Shown here: piece by piece, positions 52,484 to 62,679 of the stretch
How the letters are laid out: the number at the start of each line of letters is the position of its first letter
Numbering within the stretch: the stretch's first letter is position 1
NCBI RefSeq assembly: GCF_002201475.1
Contig: NZ_CP021422.1
Span: 1,860,001 to 1,924,000, forward strand
Length of the DNA stretch: 64,000 nt
Direction: 5' to 3'
Origin: Acutalibacter muris
Lineage (GTDB): Bacteria; Bacillota; Clostridia; Oscillospirales; Acutalibacteraceae
The notes under the pieces: model-generated
Databases searched by the model: none
Seen by the model: only the letters and a program-made list of their open reading frames with translations
Told to the model about the DNA's origin: nothing
Translations under genes and position numbers: made by a program

Positions 52484-53389
52484 ATGTCCGCTCGACTAAA
52501 AGGCTCTATCCGAAGGAATTGGCCTTTATACATTATGCTGGTTCCCGGAATGATCTATCTGCTCCTGTTCAACTATGTCCCTATGTATGGCGTGACCATC
52601 GCCTTCAAGGACTTTATGGCAAGCAAAGGCATCATGGATAGTCCGTGGGTGGGAATGGAGCACTTTGAACGCATCTGGCGTTCCCCAGACTTTCTTCCTA
52701 TTCTATGGAACACTCTTTCCCTCAGCCTATATCAACTGTTGGTCACTTTCCCACTTCCTATTATAATCTCACTGCTCATTAATGCATGTGCAAGCAAGCG
52801 GTTCGGGAAGTTCATCCAGAACGTCACCTATGCTCCCTACTTCATCTCCGTGGTGGTGCTGGTGGGTATGATGAACATTATGTTCTCCCCCACAGGCGTG
52901 TTCAACGTCATCATCGAACAGTTTGGCGGAACCCCACAGCTATTTATGGGTGAACCAAAATTTTTCAGGCATATGTTCGTATTCTCCGCCGTATGGCAGA
53001 CCACAGGCTGGAGTTCCATCATCTATCTGGCGGCCCTTTCCAGCGTCAGCCCCGAGTTGCATGAGGCGGCAATGATAGACGGCGCAAGTAAGTTTAAGCG
53101 CCTGCTTCATATTGACTTTCCGTCTATTCTGCCGACTGCCGTAATTATCCTGACACTTAACGCCGGAAAAATCATGAGCCTTGGCTATGAGAAGGCTTAC
53201 CTTATGCAGAACTCCCTGAATATCGGCGTATCGGAAATACTTTCCACCTATGTATATAAGAAGGGTCTTCTGGACGTGGACTACAGTTTTTCTGCGGCGG
53301 TAGGACTGTTTAACAACATTATCAATCTAATACTGCTGTTCACTGTCAATCAGGCATCGAAGAAATTCACGGACTCCAGTCTGTGGTGA
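52484..53389 (+). CDS. ABC sugar importer permease (LplB/YteP-like)
   Basis: 301 residues. AAGGAGG lies 9 bases before the start MSARLKGSIRRNWPLYIMLV. Six membrane helices and the EAA loop HEAAMIDGASKFKRLLHIDF. Belongs to the carbohydrate uptake-1 subgroup used for large oligosaccharides. Works with the permease at 53405 and the binding lipoprotein at 54342. No ATPase is encoded here, so a shared housekeeping MsmX-like ATPase is expected. Confidence 0.9.
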   Translation: MSARLKGSIRRNWPLYIMLVPGMIYLLLFNYVPMYGVTIAFKDFMASKGIMDSPWVGMEHFERIWRSPDFLPILWNTLSLSLYQLLVTFPLPIIISLLINACASKRFGKFIQNVTYAPYFISVVVLVGMMNIMFSPTGVFNVIIEQFGGTPQLFMGEPKFFRHMFVFSAVWQTTGWSSIIYLAALSSVSPELHEAAMIDGASKFKRLLHIDFPSILPTAVIILTLNAGKIMSLGYEKAYLMQNSLNIGVSEILSTYVYKKGLLDVDYSFSAAVGLFNNIINLILLFTVNQASKKFTDSSLW

Positions 53390-53404
53390 AAGGAGCCGTT
53401 CAGT

Positions 53405-54319
53405 ATGACAACCACAAGAAATCATAACAAAATCCGGAGCACCAGGGCTGATAAGGCATTCGATATAGTCAACTACCTTTTTCTGGGAATTATCGGGCTT
53501 GTAACTCTGTATCCACTGTATTTCGTCCTGATTGCGTCTATCAGCGAACCAGACGCCGTAAACAGCGGGCAGGTAATCTTGTACCCCAGAGGTTTCTCCC
53601 TAGAAGGCTACGAGCGCCTGTTTGAGGATATACGCATCTGGCTTGGGTACCGCAACACAGTCATCTATACAGTGGCCGGCACAGCCCTGAACCTGCTGAT
53701 AACCCTGATAACCGCCTATCCTCTTTCCAGGCGGGATCTTGCCGGGAAAAAGTTCTTCTTGTTCTTCTTCCTGTTTACCATGTTCTTCAACGGCGGACTT
53801 ATACCTACATATTTGCAGGTATGTAATCTGGGGCTTTATAATACGCCGCTGGTGCTGATTATACTGGGCGCCATAAGTGTCTATAATATGATAATCGCCA
53901 AATCTTTTTTCGAGAACACCATTTCCCTCGATTTGCAGGAGGCCGCGGAAATTGACGGCTGTGGGAGTTTTCGGTTCTTTGTGAGCATTGCTCTCCCACT
54001 CTCTAAGGCTCTTATCGGCGTGCTGGTAGTGTACTATGCAATAGGGCACTGGAACGAATATTTCAACGCCCTTATCTATGTTTCCAATAAGGAGTTGCAG
54101 CCTCTGCAGATGGTCCTCAGGGAGATTCTCATACAGAACTCCACCATTGAGATGGCCATGGACGAAAGTATGCTGGAGGAAATGCTCCGCCGGGAGCGGT
54201 ATGCCAATCTTATTAAGTACGGCATTATCGTGGTCGCTTCCGTCCCAATGTTGTGCGTATATCCGTTTGTGCAGAAATACTTTGCCAAAGGGGTTATGCT
54301 AGGTTCTACCAAAGGATAA
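53405..54319 (+). CDS. ABC sugar importer permease (YtcP/LplC-like)
   Basis: 304 residues, six membrane helices (YLFLGIIGLVTLYPLYFVLI first) and the EAA loop LQEAAEIDGCGSFRFFVSIA. 15 bases after the first permease, with AAAGGAG ahead. Confidence 0.9.
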   Translation: MTTTRNHNKIRSTRADKAFDIVNYLFLGIIGLVTLYPLYFVLIASISEPDAVNSGQVILYPRGFSLEGYERLFEDIRIWLGYRNTVIYTVAGTALNLLITLITAYPLSRRDLAGKKFFLFFFLFTMFFNGGLIPTYLQVCNLGLYNTPLVLIILGAISVYNMIIAKSFFENTISLDLQEAAEIDGCGSFRFFVSIALPLSKALIGVLVVYYAIGHWNEYFNALIYVSNKELQPLQMVLREILIQNSTIEMAMDESMLEEMLRRERYANLIKYGIIVVASVPMLCVYPFVQKYFAKGVMLGSTKG

Positions 54320-54341
54320 ATTTTTTAGGAGGTATCATCAA

Positions 54342-56033
54342 ATGAAAGGCAAGAAAGTTCTATCCCTGGTTCTGGCGATAATTCTTATCGTTTCAGCACT
54401 GTCTGCATGCGGCGGCACACCCTCCGGTTCCTCCGGAGAGAGCTCTAAAGAGAGCTCAAGCCCTGATTCAAGCTCTGCCGGCAGTTCGTCAGAGTCCTCA
54501 GAGCCCCAGTCCACCGGCACCGAGCCCGGAACCTTCCCCATCTCAGAGGAGCCCATCACTCTGCGCATTATGGTGCCCCACCAGGCATCTCAGAGCACTT
54601 CCCTCAATGACCTTGAGATGATCAAGGAGTACGAAGAGATGACGAACGTGCACGTCGAGTGGGACGAGGTCTCCGCACAGGCCTACGAGGAGAAGTACAA
54701 GCTGGTACTGGCCTCCAACGACCTGCCCGACGCCTTTGGCGCCGGTTTTGGCTATGACGGTAGCATCATATATCGCTACGCCCAGGAAGGTTTGATTATT
54801 CCCTTGGAGGACTTGATTGACAGTTCCACTGTCAATATGAAAAAGTGGTTTAACGAGCGTGAGGATTTCCGCAAGCTCAGCACCTATCCTGATGGCCATA
54901 TCTATGCCATCCCCTCCATTGACGAGAATCAGAATATACGTATGGGCAGTTTCCTGATTGCCAACCATACCTTCCTGGACAAGCTGGAGATGGAAGTCCC
55001 CTCAAGCCTCACAGAGGTAGAGGAGTATCTGCGGGCCGCAACCTCACAGGATCTGAACGGCGACGGCAAGAATGAGATAGGCCTTAGCTTCGCCAAAAGG
55101 GATCCTAACGGCATAACCCGTATGTTCAGTATGTTCGGCGTCTCCTGGGAGCCCAGAACTTACCTGCACTATACCGGCGAGGGCGATTTTGTGTTTGCCC
55201 CCATTATGGATGAAACAAGAAAAGCTCTGGAATACTTCCACACCTGGTATGCCGACGGACTTATCGACCCCGAGATATTCACGCAGGACGGCTCTCAGCT
55301 TCGTGCAAAGGGCGCTGACCAGGGCGTAGCCCTGGGTATCGGCGACACGTACCCTGATATGAATGGCAATAATGCAGAGAAAAACGAATACCATATTATT
55401 CCGGCTCCTACCATGCAGGACGGCAATCCCGGCCTGTGGTATCGCGACGGCTATATTCCGGGCTACAGCGCAAACCAATTCTTTATCACCAACGTAAATG
55501 AGCACCCTGCCGAAACTCTCCGGTATATTGACTACTGGATGGACAATAACGAGAAGGCCCTTACCAACCGTTTCGGCCCCGAGGACTACTCCTGGAAATG
55601 GCTGGACAAGGAAAACGGCGTATGGACCGAAACCGCGACTATACCCTCCGGCGAGACTCGCAACATGGAGAACTCCACCCTCTACTGCACATGGGGCACC
55701 GGCATCCCCTACTGGTGTTTCGGCGACTTCTGGGGACAGAAGGAAATCACCGTTGAGAACGCCTTGGAGCGCGGCGCGGCCATACGCGAGAGCTATATCA
55801 AGGTCGCAACTCCAGGTCTGCCAAGTATAACCTATGAAGAGGCCGAGAACAAGGAAGCACTGACCATCAAGACCGACCTATTCAAGTATGTGGACTCTGA
55901 GATTGCCAATTTCCTTACCAACGGCGTGACAGACAATTCCTGGGATGCCTTTGTCAAAAAGTGCTCCAACCTCCAGGCCGACCGCTGGGTAGAGCTCTAC
56001 TCAACCTATTATAATGAGATGTACGCCGAGTAA
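54342..56033 (+). CDS. Extracellular sugar-binding lipoprotein
   Basis: 563 residues. Signal peptide with lipobox LSAC (Cys23), then a Ser-rich linker (about 27-55), then a type-1 solute-binding fold of the large LipO/YtcQ kind with the calcium-loop-like DLNGDGKNEIG near residue 240. TTAGGAGG before the start. Captures the sulfated oligosaccharide outside the cell. Confidence 0.9.
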   Translation: MKGKKVLSLVLAIILIVSALSACGGTPSGSSGESSKESSSPDSSSAGSSSESSEPQSTGTEPGTFPISEEPITLRIMVPHQASQSTSLNDLEMIKEYEEMTNVHVEWDEVSAQAYEEKYKLVLASNDLPDAFGAGFGYDGSIIYRYAQEGLIIPLEDLIDSSTVNMKKWFNEREDFRKLSTYPDGHIYAIPSIDENQNIRMGSFLIANHTFLDKLEMEVPSSLTEVEEYLRAATSQDLNGDGKNEIGLSFAKRDPNGITRMFSMFGVSWEPRTYLHYTGEGDFVFAPIMDETRKALEYFHTWYADGLIDPEIFTQDGSQLRAKGADQGVALGIGDTYPDMNGNNAEKNEYHIIPAPTMQDGNPGLWYRDGYIPGYSANQFFITNVNEHPAETLRYIDYWMDNNEKALTNRFGPEDYSWKWLDKENGVWTETATIPSGETRNMENSTLYCTWGTGIPYWCFGDFWGQKEITVENALERGAAIRESYIKVATPGLPSITYEEAENKEALTIKTDLFKYVDSEIANFLTNGVTDNSWDAFVKKCSNLQADRWVELYSTYYNEMYAE

Positions 56034-56059
56034 TTCGGCAGCTTAGGCACTATGAAGGA

Positions 56060-56083
56060 GGGCGGTGTATGACAACACCGCCC
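56060..56083 (+). terminator. Stem-loop between binding protein and sulfatase 2
   Basis: GGGCGGTGT / ACACCGCCC with a 6-base loop. No T run; more likely an mRNA-stabilising or attenuating hairpin that raises binding-protein expression over downstream genes. Confidence 0.6.
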
Positions 56084-56123
56084 ATTCCTTCAAAATATAT
56101 TATAACTCATCAGGGAGGAAATC

Positions 56124-57587
56124 ATGAACATTCTTTGGTTTTGCACCGACCAGCAGCGCTTTGACACCCTGGGCTGCTATGGTAACCCATATGTGAAAAC
56201 GCCAAACCTGGACAGGCTTGCCCAGATGGGCGTGCGTTTCACCAGGGCGTACCCACAGTCGCCGGTATGCGCCCCCAGCCGTGCGAGCTTCCTCACCGGC
56301 CGCTATCCCCGCACCTGCGGCGTGCGGCAGAACGGGCAGGATATGCCCCCCCAGGAGCTTCTTGTGACAAAGCTTTTACAGGGGAACGGCTATACCTGCG
56401 GACTTTCCGGCAAGCTGCATATATCCGCCTGCAATCAGGCCACGGGCCGGGCTAAAGAGCCCAGGATAGACGACGGCTACGACTATTTCAAGTGGTCCCA
56501 CCACCCCAGCGAGGAGGGTTCCGGCGGCAACTGGCCCACCAACGACTATACCATGTGGCTGACATCCCAGGGCATAGAATACAGCTCAAAGCCGCTTGAG
56601 AAGTGCAAGTATGTAGAGGAGGGCATGCCGGAGCAGTACCATCAGACCACCTGGTGCGTGGATTGCGCCATAGAGTATATGCGGAGCGCCAAAGCCTATG
56701 GGAAGCCCTGGCTGTTCTCTGTGAATGTGTTCGACCCCCATCACCCCTTCAATCCGCCAACAGAGTATCTTGACCGCTACCTTGAAAAATTTGACAACAT
56801 CCCCCTGCCCAACTACATACCAGGAGAGTTGGCGCATAAGCCCATTTTCCAGACAAAGGATCACGGGGGTGCATATGATACTGCCGGGAACTACTCCTTT
56901 GATCCCATGTGCGAAAAGGATCACCGCTACCTTCGGGCCGCTTACTGGGCCATGATCGATCTGATAGACGCTCAGTTCGGCCGACTGCTGGACTATCTTG
57001 ATAAGAGCGGCCAGATGGAGGACACGCTTATCATCTTTACCTCCGACCACGGCGAGAGCCTTGGAGACCATGGAATATACCTGAAGGGTCCGTATTTCTA
57101 CGAGTGCAATGTCCATGTGCCGCTTATTATTGCCTGGCCCGGGAAAATACCTGCTGGCCAGGTATCAGAGGCATTGGTGGAACTTATTGACTTGGCCCCA
57201 ACTATCTGTGACGCGGCAGGTATAGAAAAAGCCCCCGGAATGCAGGGGCGCTCCCTCTGGCCCATGCTCACCGGGCAGGCAGATCTGGACCATTTCCGCG
57301 ACAGCATATACTGTGAATACTATAACTCCAATATTAAGCACCGGAACCCCTTGGCTTTTGACACCATGGTGTTCGACGGGCGTTATAAGTTGGTAAAAGT
57401 CCACGACAGGGACAAGCAGATGGAGTGCCATGGAGAACTGTATGACCTCCACGAGGATCCTGGCGAGACTCGTAATCTCTATGAGGATCCGGCGTACCTC
57501 TCTGTTAAAGCCGAGATGCTTGCCCTGATGTGCGACCGTATGGCTGAAACCTGCGACCCGCTCCCGGTGCGTCAGGCCTGCTGGTAA
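56124..57587 (+). CDS. Cys-type sulfatase 2
   Basis: 487 residues. Metal site FCTDQQR, signature CAPSRASFLTGR (Cys49), TSDHGESLGDHG and a C-terminal domain with LYDLHEDPGETRNL. No signal peptide. Close to the N-sulfoglucosamine or iduronate-type branch by general layout; specificity cannot be read. Different enough from sulfatase 1 to act on another linkage. Confidence 0.95.
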   Translation: MNILWFCTDQQRFDTLGCYGNPYVKTPNLDRLAQMGVRFTRAYPQSPVCAPSRASFLTGRYPRTCGVRQNGQDMPPQELLVTKLLQGNGYTCGLSGKLHISACNQATGRAKEPRIDDGYDYFKWSHHPSEEGSGGNWPTNDYTMWLTSQGIEYSSKPLEKCKYVEEGMPEQYHQTTWCVDCAIEYMRSAKAYGKPWLFSVNVFDPHHPFNPPTEYLDRYLEKFDNIPLPNYIPGELAHKPIFQTKDHGGAYDTAGNYSFDPMCEKDHRYLRAAYWAMIDLIDAQFGRLLDYLDKSGQMEDTLIIFTSDHGESLGDHGIYLKGPYFYECNVHVPLIIAWPGKIPAGQVSEALVELIDLAPTICDAAGIEKAPGMQGRSLWPMLTGQADLDHFRDSIYCEYYNSNIKHRNPLAFDTMVFDGRYKLVKVHDRDKQMECHGELYDLHEDPGETRNLYEDPAYLSVKAEMLALMCDRMAETCDPLPVRQACW

Positions 57588-57642
57588 AACCTCTTGCCTC
57601 TATAGGAACAAATTTATATAATTTCATGAAAGGGACTATACT

Positions 57643-59604
57643 ATGAAAAATATACAACGCCTCCCCGCCGTTCCCCTTATCACCGTTGACCCCTATTTCT
57701 CCATCTGGTCCTGCCAGGACCTGCCCACCGGCGACGACACCCGCCACTGGACCGGGGAGAGAAAGCGGCTGGAGGTCTCTGTGGAAACAGACGGCAGGGA
57801 GTACCGGCTGCTGGGACACGGCAGCGCGCCTGCCGCCGAGCTCACCGGCTGTCATGTACGGCCGACCGTCACTGAGTTTGAATACCGCGTTGAGGATAAC
57901 GATATCCGGCTCTCCTTCTGCACTCCCCTGTTGCTGGACGACCTGGAGCAGATGTCCACACCCGTGACCCTGCTGAAACTGGAAACCAGCCCTGGCCATT
58001 CGGTTCAGGCAAAAGTCCTGCTACATGACGATATCTGCTATAACGGCCTGATACATCCTGAAATGACTGGTCGTTCGGTGCAGGAAAACGGGCTGTATCT
58101 TGCGGCTATGGGCAGGCAGCAGCAAAATATACTGGGTCACAGCGGTGACCACATCTGTATCGACTGGGGCTATGCCTGGATGGCATCAGAAACTCAGACG
58201 GCTTTCTCCAGACAGGCCGGGCACTACGCCTTGGAACTCCGGGGAAAAGCAGGCCAAAACCCTCTTTGGGCAGTGCTTGCCTATGACGATGTGGCCTCGA
58301 TCTGCTATTTTGGCGTCCCCACCAAGGCCTGGTACGCCAGAAACGGCCGCACTATCCGTGAGGCAATCACAAACACGTGGGAGCAACGGGAGGCCCTTTG
58401 GAGCCGGTGTGAGAGTTTCGACAGACAGCTTATCCGCCAGGCGGAGGATCTGGGCGGCGAGGATTACGCGGAGCTGGTGTGCGCCTCCTACCGGCAGTCC
58501 ATTTCCGCCCATAAGCTTATTGCCGGCGAGGACGGCAGGCCGGTGTTCCTGTCCAAGGAGAACAGCTCCAACGGATGTATCGGCACCGCCGATGTGAGCT
58601 ACCCCTCTATGCCACTGTTCCTGCTGTACAATCCGGAGCTGGTTCGCGCCATGTGCCGCCCAATACTCAGGTTCGCTTCCTGCCCGGTGTGGCCCTATGA
58701 ATTTGCGCCCCATGATGTCGGACGATACCCCTATGCCTGCGGGCAGGTCTATTCCCTCAGACATCCGGAGGATTCGGTGTGCGACCCTGCTGGTCCAAGC
58801 GGCGTACACTTCCCCTATTATCTCCTTCCGGCATCTGCCCAGGTCTATGACCTCCACTGGCAGATGCCCATCGAGGAGTGCGGCAATATGCTCCTCATGC
58901 TGGCCGCGGCGCTTAACGCCGACGGTGACCTTGAGCTGATAGAGGAACATCTGCCCGTAATTGAGAAATGGGCCGTTTATCTTGAGAAAAACGGTCGTGA
59001 CCCCGGCGAACAGCTCTGCACGGATGATTTTGCCGGCCATCTGGCGCAAAATGTGAATCTGGCCCTGAAAGCCGCCTGCGGGCTGGGCGCATACGGTCTT
59101 ATGCTTGAGCGCCTGGGCAAAGCCGGTGAAGGTGCCGCCTGGAAGGAGAAGGCTCGCAAAATGGCAGAAGGAATCTGCACTCAGGCAGATCGGGAAAACC
59201 ACACCGCCCTGACTCTGGATGGCCCGAAGGAGAGCTGGAGCCTGAAGTATAACGCTGTTTGGGACATTCTGCTGGACCTTGGACTATGCGAGCCCCAATG
59301 GTACAGCCGGGAGCTGGAATGGTACCTCTCTAAGACAGAAGCCTACGGCGTGCCCCTTGATAGCCGCAAGACCTATACAAAGAGCGACTGGATGCTGTGG
59401 GCAGCAGCCTTGAGCAGCGATAAAAGCATACTTGAGCGGCTCTGTGCGCCGGTAGCCCGGTACCTTCGGGAGACGCCGTCCCGAGTGCCCTTCTCCGACT
59501 GGTACGAAACTACTGACGGTCGATATGTAGGCTTTATCGCGCGATCCGTCCAGGGCGGAATATTTATGCCGCTGCTAAGAAGGGCATGGAAATCCTGGGC
59601 CTGA
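57643..59604 (+). CDS. DUF4965/DUF1793 (glutaminase-A-like) family enzyme
   Basis: 653 residues, MKNIQRLPAVPLITVDPYFS (DUF4964 start), a beta-sandwich part (DUF5127), then an (alpha/alpha) six-barrel from about residue 270 (DUF4965 and DUF1793; GGIFMPLLRRAW at the end). Named after fungal glutaminase A, but bacterial members commonly sit in glycan loci, and the fold is that of glycoside hydrolases. No signal peptide. In this cargo a glycosidase acting on desulfated sugar is the best guess. Confidence 0.75.
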   Translation: MKNIQRLPAVPLITVDPYFSIWSCQDLPTGDDTRHWTGERKRLEVSVETDGREYRLLGHGSAPAAELTGCHVRPTVTEFEYRVEDNDIRLSFCTPLLLDDLEQMSTPVTLLKLETSPGHSVQAKVLLHDDICYNGLIHPEMTGRSVQENGLYLAAMGRQQQNILGHSGDHICIDWGYAWMASETQTAFSRQAGHYALELRGKAGQNPLWAVLAYDDVASICYFGVPTKAWYARNGRTIREAITNTWEQREALWSRCESFDRQLIRQAEDLGGEDYAELVCASYRQSISAHKLIAGEDGRPVFLSKENSSNGCIGTADVSYPSMPLFLLYNPELVRAMCRPILRFASCPVWPYEFAPHDVGRYPYACGQVYSLRHPEDSVCDPAGPSGVHFPYYLLPASAQVYDLHWQMPIEECGNMLLMLAAALNADGDLELIEEHLPVIEKWAVYLEKNGRDPGEQLCTDDFAGHLAQNVNLALKAACGLGAYGLMLERLGKAGEGAAWKEKARKMAEGICTQADRENHTALTLDGPKESWSLKYNAVWDILLDLGLCEPQWYSRELEWYLSKTEAYGVPLDSRKTYTKSDWMLWAAALSSDKSILERLCAPVARYLRETPSRVPFSDWYETTDGRYVGFIARSVQGGIFMPLLRRAWKSWA

Positions 59605-59623
59605 TTTCACCAATAGCTATAGC

Positions 59624-59649
59624 ATAGCCCCCGGTCAACCGGGGGCTAT
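59624..59649. terminator. Bidirectional terminator between the glycan operon and the regulator
   Basis: 12-bp perfect stem ATAGCCCCCGGT / ACCGGGGGCTAT, loop CA, then ATAACTTTTATTT on the plus strand. Confidence 0.85.
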
Positions 59650-59656
59650 ATAACTT

Positions 59657-61765
59657 TTATTTCTCCTTAATATGGGCCGCCCTGTACTGGGTCGGGGTGG
59701 CGGAAACACTGTTTTTGAAGTTGCGCTGGAAGGAGGATATATCGGAGAATCCGGACTGAGCAGCTATCTCATTGACCGGCAGTTGTGTCTCGACCAGCAG
59801 CTTTTTGGCCCGCTCTATGCGGATGGAGGTCAGGTACTTTACAGGGCTTATGCCAAACTGGTGCTTAAACTGCTGGCTGAAATTGTTTGGTGAGAGACCA
59901 CAAAATTCTGCGGCCTGCCCCACATAGAAGTTTGTGTCCGTATAGTGTGCATCGATATAGCTGAGACATTTTTGCATCCTATCCGAGCCCTTCTCCTTGG
60001 ACGGCAGTACGCCGCGTTTCTCCAAATCGCTTGATATCTGCTGGAAAAGCCTGATGACATCATCCTTGCAGTAGGCCTGCTCCAGAAGGAACAGATATTG
60101 GGGCACACGCTCGCCTATATCCCCCTCGTCCGCCACAAGTCCCTTTATAAGAGCGTTCACCACCGCATAAGCGATGGTCTTGGAGAATGAAAACCCGAAA
60201 CCCTCGCCGGAGACCCGGGCTGAAATAGAGGAAAGCAATATCACCGCTGCGGGGATATCCTTACCGCTGAGTACAACGGACAGCCGGTTCAGCTCGTCCT
60301 GGGGATAGGAGAATGCCGGCCCGGCACGCATTGGGCCGTTGTAGAACGATACCTTTCCATTTTTCAGCGAGCCATAGCGCACAATAGAGAGCGCCTGTAT
60401 GTAAGACAGGTTAATATCCTCGACCCTGTCGCAAACAGAGCCTATAAAACACTCCACCTCTCTCTCCTGCAAAGAGAACTGTCTCATTACCTGAGCCACC
60501 GCTTCCTCAACCAGAATCCGTGCCAGGGACTCTCCGCATATCAGGCCGATAAGCCTGTTGTCAGAGTCGTGGAAGAAATGCCAGCGCAGCACAGAGCCCT
60601 CCGTATCAGGATACATCTCTTTCGGAAGGGGCCGGGCACAGCGGAACACGCATACAGCATACAGGTTACTCTCAAGCATGACTCCATGTTCCTTTAAGCT
60701 CTCCACAATTACGTCTATTTCCACGTCACTGTACTGCCGGTTCACAAGCTTTGAGAGCCACATCTCCCGAACTATGTACTGCTCTGCAGCGAGCCTTAAA
60801 CCCATCTCCCGACTCTGCCTGCTCAACTGCTCCATGGTAGCTATAGATACATCAATTTCGCCCTGCTCGCTTTCGCCAACACCCAGTCGGAGCATGGCGG
60901 TCTTCAGTTTTTTCATTGGCTGATAGCTTCGGTAGCTGAAAAAAGTAATGAGCAGCAGCGACAGCACTGCAAGAGCAACGGAAAGAATCATGAATTTTGT
61001 CTGCACATTATAGAACCGCTGGAAAGATACCGATTCGTCCTGATATGCCAAAATCTGTACCCGGTCGCTGTTAAGTATCAGATTAAAAGCTGATGTATCA
61101 CCGTTCTCCAAATAGCTCTCCACTCCCTCGCTTACATCTCCGTTCATGGCGATAAGCTGACCGTCGTAGAGAACCGCACAGGGCATCTCCAGCCTAGAGA
61201 AAAACGCCCGCTTGTCCACCTGGAACACAAGTGCGCCGCCTGAATATACAAATCCATAGGGATAGCTGCTGGCAAAGCAGAGCATATTCTCATCGTCAGC
61301 ATCTATACGGCGGATGCCGGCGCTGGCAATCTGATCACTGTTTATAGCATCCGCTAACTCCTCCAGATTACCCACGCCTGAAAAGGTGTCCAGGTTATAT
61401 GTTCCTCTGGAAGTATAGATATTGCCTGACGGATCCAAAAGGAAGATATCCTTATAAGCATCCCCCACTGACAGCGAGTAGCGCAGCATCTCTATCATGT
61501 TTATCTGGCTGTCAAGGTCGGATGAAATATGGTATGGCAATACATACGGCTTATTGGCCAGTTGAAAGCTGATATCCTGCATCTGGGAAAGCCTATGCTC
61601 AATGGCTACAACCTCGCTCTGGTATACGGCCCGCTCATTCTCATAGGTGACCTCCCTGAACTGATTGATAAGCTGCGAGGAGCAGAAATATGTAAGTATT
61701 GCCATAGGAAGCAGCAAAACCGTGGAGTACATGAGGAGATACCTTCTCAAGGAGCGCGGCAGCAA
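59657..61765 (-). CDS. AraC-family membrane-bound regulator (YesS-like)
   Basis: 702 residues. One membrane helix near the N-terminus (LLMYSTVLLLPMAILTYFCS), an extracellular sensor of about 220 residues, a second helix (ILSVALAVLSLLLITFFSY), a cytoplasmic region, and a C-terminal AraC domain (FYVGQAAEFCGLSPNNFSQQ and IAAQSGFSDISSFQRNF). TTG at 61765 is chosen: GGGAGGG precedes it and a good promoter occupies the upstream frame. Likely senses the sugar and switches on the glycan genes. Confidence 0.85.
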   Translation of the reverse strand: MLPRSLRRYLLMYSTVLLLPMAILTYFCSSQLINQFREVTYENERAVYQSEVVAIEHRLSQMQDISFQLANKPYVLPYHISSDLDSQINMIEMLRYSLSVGDAYKDIFLLDPSGNIYTSRGTYNLDTFSGVGNLEELADAINSDQIASAGIRRIDADDENMLCFASSYPYGFVYSGGALVFQVDKRAFFSRLEMPCAVLYDGQLIAMNGDVSEGVESYLENGDTSAFNLILNSDRVQILAYQDESVSFQRFYNVQTKFMILSVALAVLSLLLITFFSYRSYQPMKKLKTAMLRLGVGESEQGEIDVSIATMEQLSRQSREMGLRLAAEQYIVREMWLSKLVNRQYSDVEIDVIVESLKEHGVMLESNLYAVCVFRCARPLPKEMYPDTEGSVLRWHFFHDSDNRLIGLICGESLARILVEEAVAQVMRQFSLQEREVECFIGSVCDRVEDINLSYIQALSIVRYGSLKNGKVSFYNGPMRAGPAFSYPQDELNRLSVVLSGKDIPAAVILLSSISARVSGEGFGFSFSKTIAYAVVNALIKGLVADEGDIGERVPQYLFLLEQAYCKDDVIRLFQQISSDLEKRGVLPSKEKGSDRMQKCLSYIDAHYTDTNFYVGQAAEFCGLSPNNFSQQFKHQFGISPVKYLTSIRIERAKKLLVETQLPVNEIAAQSGFSDISSFQRNFKNSVSATPTQYRAAHIKEK

Positions 61766-61811
61766 TTTTATCCCTCCCTGCAATATGTTATGTCTCTGAT
61801 TCTTATACTTC

Positions 61812-61840
61812 ATTATACCCATTTCATAGGGGAAAGTCAA
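61812..61840 (-). promoter_or_regulatory. Promoter of the AraC-type regulator
   Basis: Minus-strand TTGACT, 17 bases, TATAAT. It fixes the start of the regulator downstream of 61805. Confidence 0.8.
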
Positions 61841-61869
61841 ATAGATAATTTTAGTATGGCAGGAGAACG

Positions 61870-61944
61870 GAGGTGATACGAAAAAGCAATAAGATTACTA
61901 CCGCAATCCAGCCTCAGACCCATATAGAACTTTTCTTTGTTTAG
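61870..61944 (+). pseudogene. Remnant of a coding sequence ending at module repeat copy 9
   Basis: Frame EVIRKSNKITTAIQPQTHIE, then LFFV and a TAG inside the repeat. Homologous to the remnant at 31503-31610. Confidence 0.5.
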
Positions 61945-61958
61945 CAACGCAAATCTTA
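61933..61958 (+). repeat. Module-boundary repeat copy 9 (cargo | tail, element C)
   Basis: TTCTTTGTTTAGCAAC then GCAAATCTTA. The extended -10 sequence TTGTGGTATACTA follows about 50 bases on, as in element 0. Confidence 0.8.
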
Positions 61959-62036
61959 AACGGCTTTATCCAAAATATCTAAATGGGGCTTTTCTTTTTT
62001 TCACCCTTGTGGTATACTAAAAATAAAGTAAGCATA

Positions 62037-62679
62037 ATGAACGCAACTTGTTGCAGAAAGGAAAGATATTTGGATTCAACTCCAAGTAAAGCTGATCTTT
62101 TTGAGTATTGCAGCAAATACAAAAATATGATGATGTCCCGTCTCGTTCCAAAAGATTTTTTAAGCCATATTAATTAAAGACATTAATGTTATATATAAAC
62201 ATATATTTCCAGAAGAATGTGCTCAACTTGAATTGCTCCCATGGTTTCTTAGCTACAATCTGATTTCTGCATATAAGGTTCTTGTTGCCCTATATGAAAT
62301 AGTCCACCATATGTACAACCGCTTTGACGAAACTTATCTCCCGCCACAAATATTTATGAGCCACGCCAGCAATGACTACTCTATCGTCGAGCCGTTTGTC
62401 ATTATGTTAGAGAGAATAGGTGTAAAGCAGTCTCAACTTTTTTGCAGTTCTATAGACGGATACCATATTCCACAGGGATCCAATATTTATGACTATTTGC
62501 GCGAAAAAATGTCAAATAACAATCTCATTTTTCATTATGATGCTGTCAGAAAGTTATTACAAAAGCGCCGCTTGTTTAAACAAAATGGGTGCTGCATGGA
62601 TAAAACAGCATAAATACCAGGCAACCCTTTTACCCTGCATAGATTATGCAGTTGCACTTTTTGTGTGGGGAGGTTTCTA
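62037..62679 (+). pseudogene. TIR-domain protein, frameshifted and truncated by an IS
   Basis: Three frames must be joined: LDSTPSKADLFEYCSKYKNM up to 62177, KDINVIYKHIFPEECAQLEL from 62176, and after a third shift near 62530 IMMLSESYYKSAACLNKMGA. The middle part PPQIFMSHASNDYSIVEPFV and FCSSIDGYHIPQGSNIYDYL is a clear TIR domain, including the region of the catalytic Glu in KMGAAW. TIR proteins of this layout are often NAD-degrading defence effectors. The gene ends at the IS boundary. Confidence 0.75.

Noticed and set aside
58186..59202. 338-codon minus-strand frame within the DUF4965-type gene
   Set aside because: Antisense frame of a well-supported coding sequence in an operon; no homology or start signal.
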